Shown: in pieces, positions 29,001-37,875 of the stretch | Numbering within the stretch: position 1 is the stretch's first letter | Layout: every line of letters begins with the position of its first letter | Translations under genes and position numbers: made by a program | NCBI GenBank assembly: GCA_003599575.1 | Contig: QZKV01000025.1 | Coordinates: 1-52,391 of the forward strand | DNA: 52,391 nt | Direction: 5' to 3' | Source of the DNA: Desulfobacteraceae bacterium | Lineage (GTDB): Bacteria; Desulfobacterota; Desulfobacteria; Desulfobacterales; Desulfosarcinaceae | Notes under the pieces: model-generated | Databases searched by the model: none | The model's input: the letters and a program-made list of their open reading frames with translations, nothing else | What the model was told of the DNA's origin: nothing

Positions 29001-30269
29001 ATGGATAGGATATTTCTCATCGGTCTGAACCATAAAACCGCACCGGTCGAAGTCCGGGAGTGCTTGGCATTTTCGGAGAGCGATTGCCGCTGCGCCCTGG
29101 CCGAGCTGTGCGCCGCGCCGTCCATTGAAGAAGCCATTCTTTTTTCCACCTGCAATCGGGTAGAACTGCTGATATGCGCCGAGAACGCCTCGGTCGCCAT
29201 ACCTGCGGCCAAGCAATTTTTAGCCAATTCCAAGCGGCGGCTTCTTTCGGAGTTTGAATCCGCCCTCTATCTGCATCAAGGCGAAGGTGCGGTACGGCAC
29301 CTGTTCCGTGTGGCGGCCAGCCTCGATTCAATGGTCCTGGGAGAACCGCAGATCCTGGGCCAGGTCAAATCGGCCTACCGTGTGGCCACCGAACAAAAAA
29401 GCTCCGGGGTTATTCTCAATCGGTTGTTGCACCGCACCTTTTTCGTGGCCAAACGGATCCGAACCGAAACAGGCATCGGCGATAACGCCGTAAGCGTCAG
29501 TTACGCTGCCATCGACCTGGCGCGCAAAATTTTCGGCGCACTGGACGGCAAGCAGGTACTGCTGATCGGAGCCGGTGAAATGGCCGAACTGGCGATCGAA
29601 CACCTGATCCGCCACCGCGCCGACCATATCGTGGTGGCCAACCGGACATTTGAAAAGGGAGTTGCGCTGGCGGCCCACTACAAGGGCACGGCCATCCGTA
29701 TGGAGGAGCTGCCGGACTATCTCAGCCGGGTGGATATCATTATCAGCTCCACCGGATCACCCGATTATGTGCTGCGCGCGGCGGATGTCAAAACAGCCAT
29801 GCGCCATCGCCGCAACCGGCCGCTGTTTTTCATCGATATCGCCGTGCCGCGCGATATCGACCCCAGAATCAACAAACTAAACAATGCCTACGTCTATGAC
29901 ATCGATGATCTCAATGCGGTGATCGAGGAAAATGTCGAAGACCGCCGCCGCGAGGCGATCAAGGCCGAACGCATCATCGACGAGGCGGTGATCCAGTTCG
30001 GGCAATGGTATGAGGGCCTGGCGGTGATTCCGACCATCAAGGCGTTGCATGCCAAAGTCAGAAGCGTGGCTGAGGCGGAAGTCCGCAAAACCGTCAGTCA
30101 CCTGGAGCACCTGTCCGCCGAGGACCGCAAAGCCATTGAACGGATGACGGACGCCATGATCAAGAAGATTTTGCATGATCCGACCCAATACCTTAAAAGC
30201 AACGGATGCCGCGGGGACCGCTCGATTTCACTGGATGTGGCCCGCAAACTGTTTAAGTTGGAAGAGTGA
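29001..30269 (+). CDS. hemA: Glutamyl-tRNA reductase
   Basis: A 422-residue enzyme starting at ATG 29001. It shows IGLNHKTAPVEVRECLAFSE, the catalytic cysteine in LFSTCNRVELL (about residue 50), VASLDSMVLGEPQILGQVKSAY, ETGIGDNAVSVSYAAIDLARKIFG, an NADPH site (LLIGAGEMAELAIEHL) and the C-terminal dimerisation helices. It reduces glutamyl-tRNA to glutamate-1-semialdehyde, the first step of C5-pathway tetrapyrrole synthesis. An in-frame upstream start at 28944 extends beyond the family N-terminus and is not chosen. It follows ccsA/hemX by about 70 nt, in one probable operon. Confidence 0.96.
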   Translation: MDRIFLIGLNHKTAPVEVRECLAFSESDCRCALAELCAAPSIEEAILFSTCNRVELLICAENASVAIPAAKQFLANSKRRLLSEFESALYLHQGEGAVRHLFRVAASLDSMVLGEPQILGQVKSAYRVATEQKSSGVILNRLLHRTFFVAKRIRTETGIGDNAVSVSYAAIDLARKIFGALDGKQVLLIGAGEMAELAIEHLIRHRADHIVVANRTFEKGVALAAHYKGTAIRMEELPDYLSRVDIIISSTGSPDYVLRAADVKTAMRHRRNRPLFFIDIAVPRDIDPRINKLNNAYVYDIDDLNAVIEENVEDRRREAIKAERIIDEAVIQFGQWYEGLAVIPTIKALHAKVRSVAEAEVRKTVSHLEHLSAEDRKAIERMTDAMIKKILHDPTQYLKSNGCRGDRSISLDVARKLFKLEE

Positions 30270-30383
30270 TGGGGTTTGGTTGAATGGTTACTTCGTCAAA
30301 TCGATGCGGTAAGCTGCGGGCACCGATGAAAACGATAGATTCATTGTCGCTTGACGATTCAATCCGATCAAGGAGGACACGAA

Positions 30384-31322
30384 TTGAAAAAGATCGCTTT
30401 TTTGTTTCCCGGCCAGGGCTCCCAAAGAGTGGGCATGGGGCAGGATCTCTACCAGGCCGAGCATGCGGTTCAAACGCTGTTTGCGGCCGCGGATTCAGCC
30501 ACGGGGCTGCCCATCACCAGGCTCTGTTTTGAAGGCCCGATGGAAGAATTGACTCAGACCGTCAATTTGCAGCCGGCCATAACGGTGGTAAACCTGGCTT
30601 GTCTGGCCGTCATTGAAAAAGGTGGTCTTAAACCACACGTGTGTGCCGGGCACAGCCTGGGTGAATACAGCGCATTGCATGCCGCCGGGGTGGTATCGGC
30701 CGAAGATTGCCTCAAATTGGTTCACAAACGCGGCCAGCTCATGCACCGCGAAGCCATCCGCAATCAGGGCGCCATGAGCGCAGTGGTCGGCTTGACCATT
30801 GAACAACTGGAACCGATTGTCGGTCAGGCGAAAGCCAACGGGGTCGTGGGAGTGGCCAACCACAACAGCCTCGACCAAGTCGTTCTTACCGGTGAGCCCG
30901 CGGCCGTCCAGGCGGCCGGCGATGCCGCTGCCGCAGCCGGCGCACGGGCGATTCCCTTGAAGGTCAGCGGCGCGTGGCACAGCCCGCTGATTAAAGGCGC
31001 CGAGGAGGAATTTCGAATTTTTATGGAAAGTGTATCCTTCCAGGCGCCGCGATGTCCGGTGGTTCACAATGTTACCGCCGATACGGCCGCTGCTCCGGAT
31101 CAAATCAAACCGCTCATGGTGCGTCAATTGTGCAACCCGGTGCGCTGGTATGATTCCATGGTGAAGATGGTGCGCAGCGGGATTGAGGTCTTCGTAGAAA
31201 TAGGCCCCGGCAAGGTGCTCACCGGATTGCTGAAAAAGGTTTTGCCGGCCCAAAGCGGGGTCCGGGTCTACAACGTCTCGGACCTGAAGTCCGCCCAGGC
31301 ATTCATGCAGGAGCAAGCCTGA
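30384..31322 (+). CDS. fabD: Malonyl-CoA acyl-carrier-protein transacylase
   Basis: A 312-residue transacylase. It opens with KKIAFLFPGQGSQRVGMGQDLY and carries the catalytic serine in GHSLGEYSALHAAG (about residue 91), QNQGAMSAVVGL-like segments, the active His in SGAWHSPLI and FVEIGPGKVLTGLLKK at the end. It moves malonyl units onto ACP for fatty acid synthesis. The start is TTG 30384, 6 nt after a perfect AAGGAGG; a longer frame from 30351 contains that ribosome site. Other fab genes are absent nearby, and hemA is 114 nt upstream. Confidence 0.95.
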   Translation: MKKIAFLFPGQGSQRVGMGQDLYQAEHAVQTLFAAADSATGLPITRLCFEGPMEELTQTVNLQPAITVVNLACLAVIEKGGLKPHVCAGHSLGEYSALHAAGVVSAEDCLKLVHKRGQLMHREAIRNQGAMSAVVGLTIEQLEPIVGQAKANGVVGVANHNSLDQVVLTGEPAAVQAAGDAAAAAGARAIPLKVSGAWHSPLIKGAEEEFRIFMESVSFQAPRCPVVHNVTADTAAAPDQIKPLMVRQLCNPVRWYDSMVKMVRSGIEVFVEIGPGKVLTGLLKKVLPAQSGVRVYNVSDLKSAQAFMQEQA

Positions 31323-31394
31323 ATACCGTTGGCCCATTTTCCCGCGCGCCCCGGGGTCCTCTCCCTGGTGCTATATCGGGCATGTGTCGGCTCA

Positions 31395-31423
31395 GGGGGA
31401 ATCGGTGTTTACCGATGCTCCCC
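31395..31423. repeat. Hairpin after fabD
   Basis: ATCGGT (31401-31406), a GTTT loop and ACCGAT (31411-31416), flanked by GGGG and CCCC that extend the stem with mismatches. It lies about 70 nt past the fabD stop. No T-run follows, so it is a weak terminator candidate at best. The rest of the 248 nt between fabD and the next gene shows nothing else. Confidence 0.35.
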
Positions 31424-31570
31424 TGCCTGCCTCCGGGTTTGCGGTAGAATCGCCATATCCAAAAAGCGGGGGGCCCATTCGTGGCCGGCTTGATCGGCAC
31501 CATCTTCTTGCGGCCACTGGCGCCGCCATCCAAAACAGGCAACGAACCCACTTGCCAACGGTTGAGGGAG

Positions 31571-31795
31571 CTAATCTTCCGGCTCCACCCAAAGGATATG
31601 ATCTTTGTTGATGAATAGAATTTTACCGCTGCCGCCGCTGTACTGGACATCGGTCATAACCACGAACTGTCCCTTTTGAGTTGTGAAAAGCTCCGAAATG
31701 CGCTGGTTGGGCGCGATGTTCACTTTGCCCTGGAAGGTGGTCCCGTCAACGATCTTTACGGTTACAGTACGGTATTCGGTTTCGAATTTTGCCAT
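31571..31795 (-). CDS. Small conserved-looking protein of unknown function (74 aa)
   Basis: A 74-residue soluble protein rich in beta strand: FETEYRTVTVKIVDGTTFQGKVNIAP, RISELFTTQKGQFVVMTDVQ, GKILFINKDHILWVEPED. The pattern of a short hydrophobic strand, VDGTTFQGKV turn and a final KDHILWVEP suggests an Sm-like or small barrel fold, a guess from pattern only. I have the impression that similar small proteins occur in other Desulfobacterota, but no search was made. It is the only gene on this strand between fabD and the DksA-like gene. Confidence 0.65.
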   Translation of the reverse strand: MAKFETEYRTVTVKIVDGTTFQGKVNIAPNQRISELFTTQKGQFVVMTDVQYSGGSGKILFINKDHILWVEPED

Positions 31796-32103
31796 TGATT
31801 TTCCTTTCGTCCAACTTATTTTCTCACTTTATTATCCGTCTTATGGTCCCAAATCTTAAGCGATGCGGAAAGTTGGTTCCGGAGATGGCAGCGCCGGACG
31901 TCCCGAAACCAAAGTTCCTTGAAAAATAGTCTCAGTCGCAAGAAGAGGACAAGCGGCAATGCAAGAATAGCGGCATAAAACTTGCTTTCTTCCGGGGATC
32001 CAGATGCCGGTTTGCCGATGTTTTTGCTTTACACAGGTGATTGTAGTGTGTTATCAAAGCGTTTTTTAACTGGCCAAAACCAAATGCTCAAAGAGAGTTG
32101 CCT
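31796..32103. other. 308-nt intergenic region upstream of the DksA-like gene
   Basis: This is a divergent gap between the 74-aa gene and the DksA-like gene. I see no coding frame. It is more AT-rich than the neighbouring genes and presumably holds both promoters, but no hexamer pair reaches a convincing match. The DksA-like ATG is preceded by AAGAGAG. Confidence 0.45.
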
Positions 32104-32466
32104 ATGAAGAAAAAAGATATCAAATACTTTGAGGACTTTTTGCGCGACCGCCTCCAGGAGCTGTTGAGTCAGGCCGACGATACCGTTTCAGGGATGACTG
32201 AGCAGAAAGAAAATTTTCCCGACCCAACCGACCGGGCCACATTGGAGTCCGACCGCAATTTCATGCTGCGCATCCGGGATCGAGAACACAAGTTGATCAA
32301 AAAGATCAAAAAGGCACTCGAACGGATCGAAAACGGAACTTTCGGCATCTGTGAGTCCTGCGGCGAGGAAATTTCAATCGAGCGGCTTAAGGCCCGTCCG
32401 GTTACCACTCAGTGCATTGAGTGCAAAACCAAAGAGGAGGCTTTTGAAAAGGCCCTTGGACTCTAA
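32104..32466 (+). CDS. DksA/TraR-family RNA polymerase-binding protein
   Basis: A 120-residue protein. It has an N-terminal helical pair (MKKKDIKYFEDFLRDRLQELL), an acidic central coil with the tip segment ENFPDPTDRATLESDR, and a C-terminal four-cysteine zinc finger in FGICESCGEEISIERL...VTTQCIECKT. All four Cys are present. DksA acts with ppGpp at the RNA polymerase secondary channel; the tip here reads DPTDRAT, close to the functional DPxDxA of DksA. ATG 32104 follows AAAGAGAG. Its last 23 nt overlap the next gene. Confidence 0.9.
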   Translation: MKKKDIKYFEDFLRDRLQELLSQADDTVSGMTEQKENFPDPTDRATLESDRNFMLRIRDREHKLIKKIKKALERIENGTFGICESCGEEISIERLKARPVTTQCIECKTKEEAFEKALGL

Positions 32467-33346
32467 CCATTTCGGGGGCATCGATCTCCATATTCATACC
32501 ACGGCTTCCGACGGCACCTGCACACCATCTGAGATCCTGCAAAGAGCGGCCGCTATAGGGCTCCAGGCCGTTTCCATCACCGACCACGACACACTTGAAG
32601 GAAGCCGAAACGCATTAAACTGCCCTCTTCCGGATCACTTGCGCTTCATCCCCGGCGTAGAAATCAGCACGCAAGCGCCTGAAGGTTTCTCCACGGGCGG
32701 CAGTCTGCATATCCTGGGCTACGGCGTCGATGTGCACAATGGACTTCTGCAAGAGGCTTTGGCCCGTCTGCAGCAGGCCCGGGAGATGCGCATACCCAAG
32801 ATCCTGGAACGGCTCAACCGGATCGGCATCCCCATCCGCATGGATCAAATCCTCAAGCATATCGGGCAAGGCAGCCCCGGCCGGCCGCACATCGCCCGGG
32901 TTATGATCGACATGGGCACCGTGCAGGATATCGATGAAGCCTTCGACCGTTACCTGGCCAAAGGCCGACCGGCCTATGTGGATAAATATCGCATTGAGTG
33001 CCGTGTCGCGCTTGAACTCATCCGGCAGGCCGGCGGCATCCCGGTCTTGGCGCATCCCTTTCTGCTGCCGGGTGGAAAAACCAGGGACCTGGCCGCAATG
33101 ATCGCAACACTTCGCGAACTCGGCCTGATGGGAATTGAAGCCTACTACTCCGAACATCCACCCGAATCGGTGGCGCTTTACCTCGACCTGGCCCGCCAAT
33201 TCGACCTGCTGGTCACCGGCGGGAGCGATTTTCACGGGGATCTGAGCCCCGCTATAAAGCTCGGCCGCGGTCGCGGCGACCTGCACGTTCCTTTCTCGCT
33301 TTATGAGTCCCTTGTTTCAAAAATAGCACAGCAAAAAGGGGACTGA
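32444..33346 (+). CDS. PHP-domain phosphoesterase (RNase AM / YciV-like)
   Basis: A 300-residue protein whose PHP metal-binding residues are all seen: DLHIHTTASDGTCTPSEI, SITDHDTLEG, RFIPGVEIS, VLAHPFLLPGG and VTGGSDFHGD. Such proteins remove 5' nucleotides from short RNAs or cleave nucleoside 3',5'-bisphosphates. The likely start is TTG 32444, three bases after GAGGAGG (32434-32440) inside the dksA end, so expression is translationally coupled. A longer frame from 32351 would start inside the DksA zinc finger and is rejected. rnc follows 6 nt later. Confidence 0.85.
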   Translation: MKRPLDSNHFGGIDLHIHTTASDGTCTPSEILQRAAAIGLQAVSITDHDTLEGSRNALNCPLPDHLRFIPGVEISTQAPEGFSTGGSLHILGYGVDVHNGLLQEALARLQQAREMRIPKILERLNRIGIPIRMDQILKHIGQGSPGRPHIARVMIDMGTVQDIDEAFDRYLAKGRPAYVDKYRIECRVALELIRQAGGIPVLAHPFLLPGGKTRDLAAMIATLRELGLMGIEAYYSEHPPESVALYLDLARQFDLLVTGGSDFHGDLSPAIKLGRGRGDLHVPFSLYESLVSKIAQQKGD

Positions 33347-33352
33347 TCAAAC

Positions 33353-34060
33353 ATGGATGCAGCCATCCATTTTCAGCGCCTGCAAGATAAGCTGGGATAC
33401 TGCTTCAACAATCCGGTCCTTCTTGAGGAAGCCCTGCGGCATAGTTCGTTTGTCAACGAACAAACCAAGGCCGATTTGCGCGACAACGAGCGTATGGAAT
33501 TTCTGGGCGACGCCGTTTTGAACCTGGTGATCGGTCATCTGTTGATGCGCGCCTATCCGGATTTGCGCGAAGGAGATCTTTCCCGAATCCGTTCCAACAT
33601 GGTCAATGAAGCGCAGTTGGCCGACATAGCCCGCAGCCTGGGACTGGGTTCCTATTTGCAGTTGGGCAAAGGCGAAATGCAAACCGGCGGGCATGATAAA
33701 AACTCCATCCTGGCCAATGCCCTGGAGGCCCTGATTGCGGCGGTTTATCTGGACAGCCGTTTCGAAGCGGCGTTCTCGGTGGTTGAAAATCAATTTCAGG
33801 TGCTGATCGACGCAGCCATCCAGGTGAACCACGGACAGGATTACAAGAGCCGGCTGCAGGAGGCCGTCCAGGGTAAAATCAGGGAGGTGCCGCGCTATCG
33901 CATTGTGGAAGAGATCGGTCCCGACCACGACAAAACGTTCTGTGTCGCCGTGACCATCGGCGATGTGGAAACTCACGGCACAGGCAAAAGCAAAAAACTC
34001 GCCGAACAGGATGCCGCCAGGCAGGCCCTGGAAATTCTGGCAGGAAGCGCTAAGGATTAG
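33353..34060 (+). CDS. rnc: Ribonuclease III
   Basis: A 235-residue enzyme with the RNase III signature NERMEFLGDAVLNLV (about residue 45), the second acidic cluster in ILANALEALIAAVYLD, and a C-terminal double-stranded-RNA-binding domain (DYKSRLQEAVQGK...GTGKSKKLAEQDAARQALEIL). It cleaves dsRNA in rRNA maturation and regulation. It begins 6 nt after the PHP gene, with which it should be co-transcribed. Confidence 0.96.
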   Translation: MDAAIHFQRLQDKLGYCFNNPVLLEEALRHSSFVNEQTKADLRDNERMEFLGDAVLNLVIGHLLMRAYPDLREGDLSRIRSNMVNEAQLADIARSLGLGSYLQLGKGEMQTGGHDKNSILANALEALIAAVYLDSRFEAAFSVVENQFQVLIDAAIQVNHGQDYKSRLQEAVQGKIREVPRYRIVEEIGPDHDKTFCVAVTIGDVETHGTGKSKKLAEQDAARQALEILAGSAKD

Positions 34061-34144
34061 CGCAACAATTGCAGCTGTATCGTCGTTTTCGGGACAGGAT
34101 CTGCCTCTTCTGAAGACAACGAATAAGCTTGGATACGACCGTCA

Positions 34145-35200
34145 TTGGATCAACTCCCACGACCACCCAAACCCTTCATCGTACCGGTCTTCATTCCGCA
34201 TGCCGGTTGTCCCCACCGTTGCGTTTTTTGCAACCAGCACAGTACCACCGGCCGAGCCGACGGTTTGCTTTCGCTTCCGGCAATCCGTAAAAACATCAAC
34301 CAGTTTCTCGCTTTTCGCCGCGACGAACGACGCTGGACCGAGATCTCCTTTTACGGCGGCAATTTTTTGGGATTGGCCCCTGAACAGGTCCAATTGTTGT
34401 TGGCCACCGCAGCGTATTACGTGCGCCAAGGCCGGGCGGACGGCATTCGTTTTTCCACCCGGCCCGACACCATCGATGCCCGGCGGCTTTCCATGATCAG
34501 GGCTTTTCCGGTCACCACCATCGAGATCGGTGTTCAATCCCTGAACGATGAAGTGCTGCGGCGCACCCGCCGGGGTCATACCGCCGAACAGACCCGGCGC
34601 GCCCTGGCCCTTCTAAAGGAAACCCCGTACCGCATCGGCGCGCAGATGATGGTGGGGCTGCCGGGCGATACGAACGCCGCTGCCCTGGCCACGGCCCGCC
34701 GGCTGACCGATTTTGCACCCCATTTCGTGCGCATCTACCCGACCCTGGTGCTTAAAGGCAGCCTGCTGGCAAGCTGGTATGAACAGGGCCTGTATGAGCC
34801 TCTGGCCCTGGATGCGGCGGTAGCCTTGGTGGCCGAGCTGTATCGCATTTTCGCCCGGCACGAAATTGCCGTCGTCCGAATGGGATTGCAGGCCACAGAC
34901 GAACTCTCGTTCCAGGCCGATCTGCTGGCCGGCCCCTTTCACGCGGCCTTCGGCGAATTGGTCCAGTCGGCCTTATGGCAGGATGCCATTTCGCGCCAGG
35001 TGCAGCAGGAAGGCTTGCACAACGCGGAGGTGATCCTGGAAGTGCATCCGCGCCGGCTGTCTCAGGTGAAAGGCCGGCACGACGAACACATCCTGGCCCT
35101 GTTGCAGCAACACCCGCTCCGCTCGATGGAAGTGCGCGCCAGCGCGGCGGTGCCCGAAGATGCCGTTCTCGTCAACGGCAAGCCGTGCCGGAGATGGTGA
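34145..35200 (+). CDS. Radical SAM protein, Elp3-like
   Basis: A 351-residue radical SAM enzyme. The cluster motif CPHRCVFC (CxxxCxxC) lies in IPHAGCPHRCVFCNQHS near residue 22, followed by EISFYGGNFLGL, IEIGVQSLNDEVLRRTRRGHT and MMVGLPGDT. This is the Elp3/oxygen-independent coproporphyrinogen oxidase-like subset. No GNAT domain is fused, so it is a truncated Elp3-type member without known function. The start is TTG 34145, 84 nt after rnc; no strong ribosome site is seen. It overlaps the next gene by a few bases if that one starts at 35194. Confidence 0.85.
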   Translation: MDQLPRPPKPFIVPVFIPHAGCPHRCVFCNQHSTTGRADGLLSLPAIRKNINQFLAFRRDERRWTEISFYGGNFLGLAPEQVQLLLATAAYYVRQGRADGIRFSTRPDTIDARRLSMIRAFPVTTIEIGVQSLNDEVLRRTRRGHTAEQTRRALALLKETPYRIGAQMMVGLPGDTNAAALATARRLTDFAPHFVRIYPTLVLKGSLLASWYEQGLYEPLALDAAVALVAELYRIFARHEIAVVRMGLQATDELSFQADLLAGPFHAAFGELVQSALWQDAISRQVQQEGLHNAEVILEVHPRRLSQVKGRHDEHILALLQQHPLRSMEVRASAAVPEDAVLVNGKPCRRW

Positions 35201-35214
35201 TTAAAGCGGAAAAC

Positions 35215-36162
35215 ATGGACCTGATCGTCAAGATAAAATTCGGAGCCCACCTGTACGGGACGGCTACGGCGGATTCGGATGTGGATTTCAGAGGCGTCTT
35301 TCTGCCCTCGCGGGAAGAGGTCCTGCTGGGAAAGATCCCCAAAAGCCGGGTTTTTTCAACCGGCAACGCAGTATCCAAAAACACGGTGGGCGACATCGAC
35401 GAGGAGATCTATTCCCTGCATTACTTTGTCCAACTGGCCTGTGAGGGCCAGACCGTGGCCATGGACATGCTGCATGCCCCCGAGCCGTTCTGGATCGTCC
35501 AGTCCGCCGTCTGGCGGCAGATCGTAAGCGAACGGCACCGCTTCTATTCTAAAAAGCTCAGTGCTTTCATCGCCTATGCCCGCCGGCAAGCCGCCAAGTA
35601 CGGCATCAAAGGTTCCCGCCTGCACGCTGCCGACAGCGTTCTGGCGCTGCTCAAGCGCCAAAATCCGCAGCACAAGTTACAGCGTGTCTGGGATGAACTA
35701 CCGCGCGGCGAACACTGCTTTGATCTGGGCACAGACCCCCATGGCCGGCGGTTGTATCAGGTATGTGGAAAAACATTTCAAGAGAGCGTGGCCATCGGTT
35801 ACGTGGTCCCCATCCTGGAAAAGTTTTACGACGCTTACGGGCAGCGGGCCCGACTGGCGGCTGAGAACAAAAACATCGATTGGAAGGCCGTCTCGCATGC
35901 CCTGCGGGCAACCTTTCAGACCCGTGAGATTTTAACCCACGGCACCATCCGCTACCCGCTGGCCGAGGCGCCTTTTCTCAAAGAAGTCAAACAGGCACGG
36001 CTCGATTATGCCACCTTGGTGGCGCCCGTCCTGGAGCAAGCCATCGATGAGGTTGAGCACTTGCTTCGACAGAGCACCCTGCCCGAGCAGGCGGATACCC
36101 GCTATTGGGATGAATTCATTTGCCGGACCCTTGAAAAGGTCCGCTTTGCCGCGCCGTCGTGA
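35215..36162 (+). CDS. RlaP-like predicted nucleotidyltransferase
   Basis: A 315-residue protein of the DNA-polymerase-beta fold. The start contains KFGAHLYGTATADSDVDFRGVFLP, where GxxLYG...SDxD is the nucleotide and metal-binding signature. Next come YSLHYFVQLACEGQTVAMDMLH and a long helical C-terminal half (residues 120-315). The family was named RlaP for its linkage to RNA ligases and a possible RNA-repair role. ATG 35215 fits the usual start; ATG 35194 (overlapping the radical SAM stop) is an alternative. No RNA ligase is next to it here. Confidence 0.78.
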   Translation: MDLIVKIKFGAHLYGTATADSDVDFRGVFLPSREEVLLGKIPKSRVFSTGNAVSKNTVGDIDEEIYSLHYFVQLACEGQTVAMDMLHAPEPFWIVQSAVWRQIVSERHRFYSKKLSAFIAYARRQAAKYGIKGSRLHAADSVLALLKRQNPQHKLQRVWDELPRGEHCFDLGTDPHGRRLYQVCGKTFQESVAIGYVVPILEKFYDAYGQRARLAAENKNIDWKAVSHALRATFQTREILTHGTIRYPLAEAPFLKEVKQARLDYATLVAPVLEQAIDEVEHLLRQSTLPEQADTRYWDEFICRTLEKVRFAAPS

Positions 36163-36170
36163 CGCTTTGG

Positions 36171-36683
36171 TTACCCGGACGGGAGGGCTTGCTTTTCTTG
36201 GCTGATGCGTTCTTTCAGGATCAATAGATTGGCGATCCCGAACAGGAGCGCGGTGAGAAAGCACCCGAAAATAGCGGGATAGAATGCAATTTCCACCCGC
36301 ACGATCAGATAGTTGGGGTGCTTAAGCCAGCGGTAGGGCCCTCTACGCACAAGATCTGTGCCTGGCAGCACGATGATTTTGGTATTCCAGCAATACCCCA
36401 ATGCAGCAATGCACCAGTAGCGCAGCAGTTGCAGGAGCAGGAAAACAAGGATGATCCAGCGCGGATCCACCAGCGGGCGGCCCCCGCGGATGGATGCTTC
36501 CAGCAGGAAGGCAAGAAACCACAATCCATGGAAGAGAAAAAGCATTCTGGAAAAGCGCCGGCCGTATTCTCTTGCGCCATGTGAACGCATCCAGCGTTCG
36601 TTGCGGCGCGCGATGAGAAGTTCGATCCCTCTCTCAATCGCAAGGCCCCCCACAAAGAGGTAAACCCACGCTTGCGGCGGCAT
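36171..36683 (-). CDS. Isoprenylcysteine-carboxyl-methyltransferase-like membrane protein (BpsB-like)
   Basis: A 170-residue integral membrane protein with four or five helices and the ICMT-like signature VRRGPYRWLKHPNYLIVRVEIAF near residue 112, plus RYWCIAALGYCWNTKIIVLPG. This fold uses S-adenosylmethionine at the membrane. Family knowledge: in Bacillus the equivalent gene (bpsB) lies beside a type III PKS gene and methylates its alkylpyrone products. Here its ATG touches the stop codon of the type III PKS gene, the same linkage. It probably methylates a lipidic polyketide. Confidence 0.8.
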   Translation of the reverse strand: MPPQAWVYLFVGGLAIERGIELLIARRNERWMRSHGAREYGRRFSRMLFLFHGLWFLAFLLEASIRGGRPLVDPRWIILVFLLLQLLRYWCIAALGYCWNTKIIVLPGTDLVRRGPYRWLKHPNYLIVRVEIAFYPAIFGCFLTALLFGIANLLILKERISQEKQALPSG

Positions 36684-37754
36684 TTACAAAACCCTGCCCA
36701 GGATCATTTCGGAGGAAAAGCCCGGGCCCAGGGCCGTACTGAGCACCCGGTCTCCGGTCCGGGCCTCGCAACAGCGCAAGAAATGGTCCAGAACGAACAG
36801 CACGGTCGCACTGGACATGTTTCCGAAACCGGCCAGGACCGCCTTCATGCTCCTGACCTGGTCGTCCCCCAGATCGAGGGCCTGCTGGTAGGCCTGGATC
36901 ACCTTGGCCCCGCCCGGATGCGATAGAAAATGGCGGATCTCCTCAAGACGCGATCCGTTTTGGGCAAGAAAGCTCATGATAGACGGCCGGGCGGATTGTT
37001 CCACGATGTGCGGAATACTTTTGGAGAAAATGACCCGCAGGCCCTCGTCCGCCACATCCCAGCCCATGACCTCCAGGGAATTCCTCCAGGTGACAGCACC
37101 GCTCGCCTCGACGGCCAGCCTCGCAAGCGCACTTTTTGTCCGTGCATGATCATCTCCCGCCATGACCAGTGCGCCGCAGCCATCGCCGAACAACGCGCTG
37201 CCGATAAAGTTGCTTTTGCTTAGATCATTCCTGACGAAAGTCAGCCCGCACAATTCGAGGGCGATGACCAGCGCAGTCTTGTCAGGATAGGCTTTCAACC
37301 AGTCTGCGGCGCGCGCGATACCGGCCACCCCGCCGCCGCACCCCAGGCCCCAGATGGGCGTCCGCAGGATGCATTCCTTGAAGTGCAGCCGGTTGAACAG
37401 ATGGGCATCCAGGCTGGGCGTGGCAATGCCGGTGGTGGAGATGAATAGGACATGATCGATTTCCCTGGGGGCAATATCGGCCGAACCGCATGCAGCCAGT
37501 GTCGCTCGCTGCGCCAGTTCCAGACCTTTTTCCAGGTAGATCGCGTTTTTTTCGCCGAAGCCATGGTCCTGTGCGAACCACTCCAGATCCATGCATACGT
37601 AGCGTTCGCGGACGGTCGTATTTTCAAACACCGACAACATAGCTTCCGTATTGAAATCGCTTTTATTGAAGAGCTGCCGCGCGAACTGCCGGGCATGCTC
37701 CTGCTTCACCCTGTGGCGCGGCACACTTGTGCCCACACCGAGTATGCTGGGCAT
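36684..37754 (-). CDS. Type III polyketide synthase
   Basis: A 356-residue chalcone/stilbene-synthase-family protein. The catalytic triad is complete: Cys139 in WGLGCGGGVAG, His279 in HFLSHPGGAKV, and Asn312 in GFGNMSSATV. Other landmarks are LFISTTGIATPSLDAHL, SALFGDGCGALVM and the C-terminal LGPGFSSEMIL. It condenses acyl-CoA starters with malonyl-CoA, probably to alkylpyrones or alkylresorcinols. ATG 37754 gives the natural family N-terminus (MPSILGVGTSVPRHRV); the longer frame from 38018 is antisense to the EchF tail. The neighbouring methyltransferase fits this role. It is unusual in being next to a hydrogenase operon. Confidence 0.92.
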   Translation of the reverse strand: MPSILGVGTSVPRHRVKQEHARQFARQLFNKSDFNTEAMLSVFENTTVRERYVCMDLEWFAQDHGFGEKNAIYLEKGLELAQRATLAACGSADIAPREIDHVLFISTTGIATPSLDAHLFNRLHFKECILRTPIWGLGCGGGVAGIARAADWLKAYPDKTALVIALELCGLTFVRNDLSKSNFIGSALFGDGCGALVMAGDDHARTKSALARLAVEASGAVTWRNSLEVMGWDVADEGLRVIFSKSIPHIVEQSARPSIMSFLAQNGSRLEEIRHFLSHPGGAKVIQAYQQALDLGDDQVRSMKAVLAGFGNMSSATVLFVLDHFLRCCEARTGDRVLSTALGPGFSSEMILGRVL

Positions 37755-37875
37755 GTCGGAATAGACTCCTTCATCTCTTGCCAGGACATGTCGCCTGAAA
37801 CTTGCACATGAAGCTATCAATCCCGACCGGCTTGTCAAATCACCCGATTTAAGCGTGTTGTGAATAAACGAAGGA

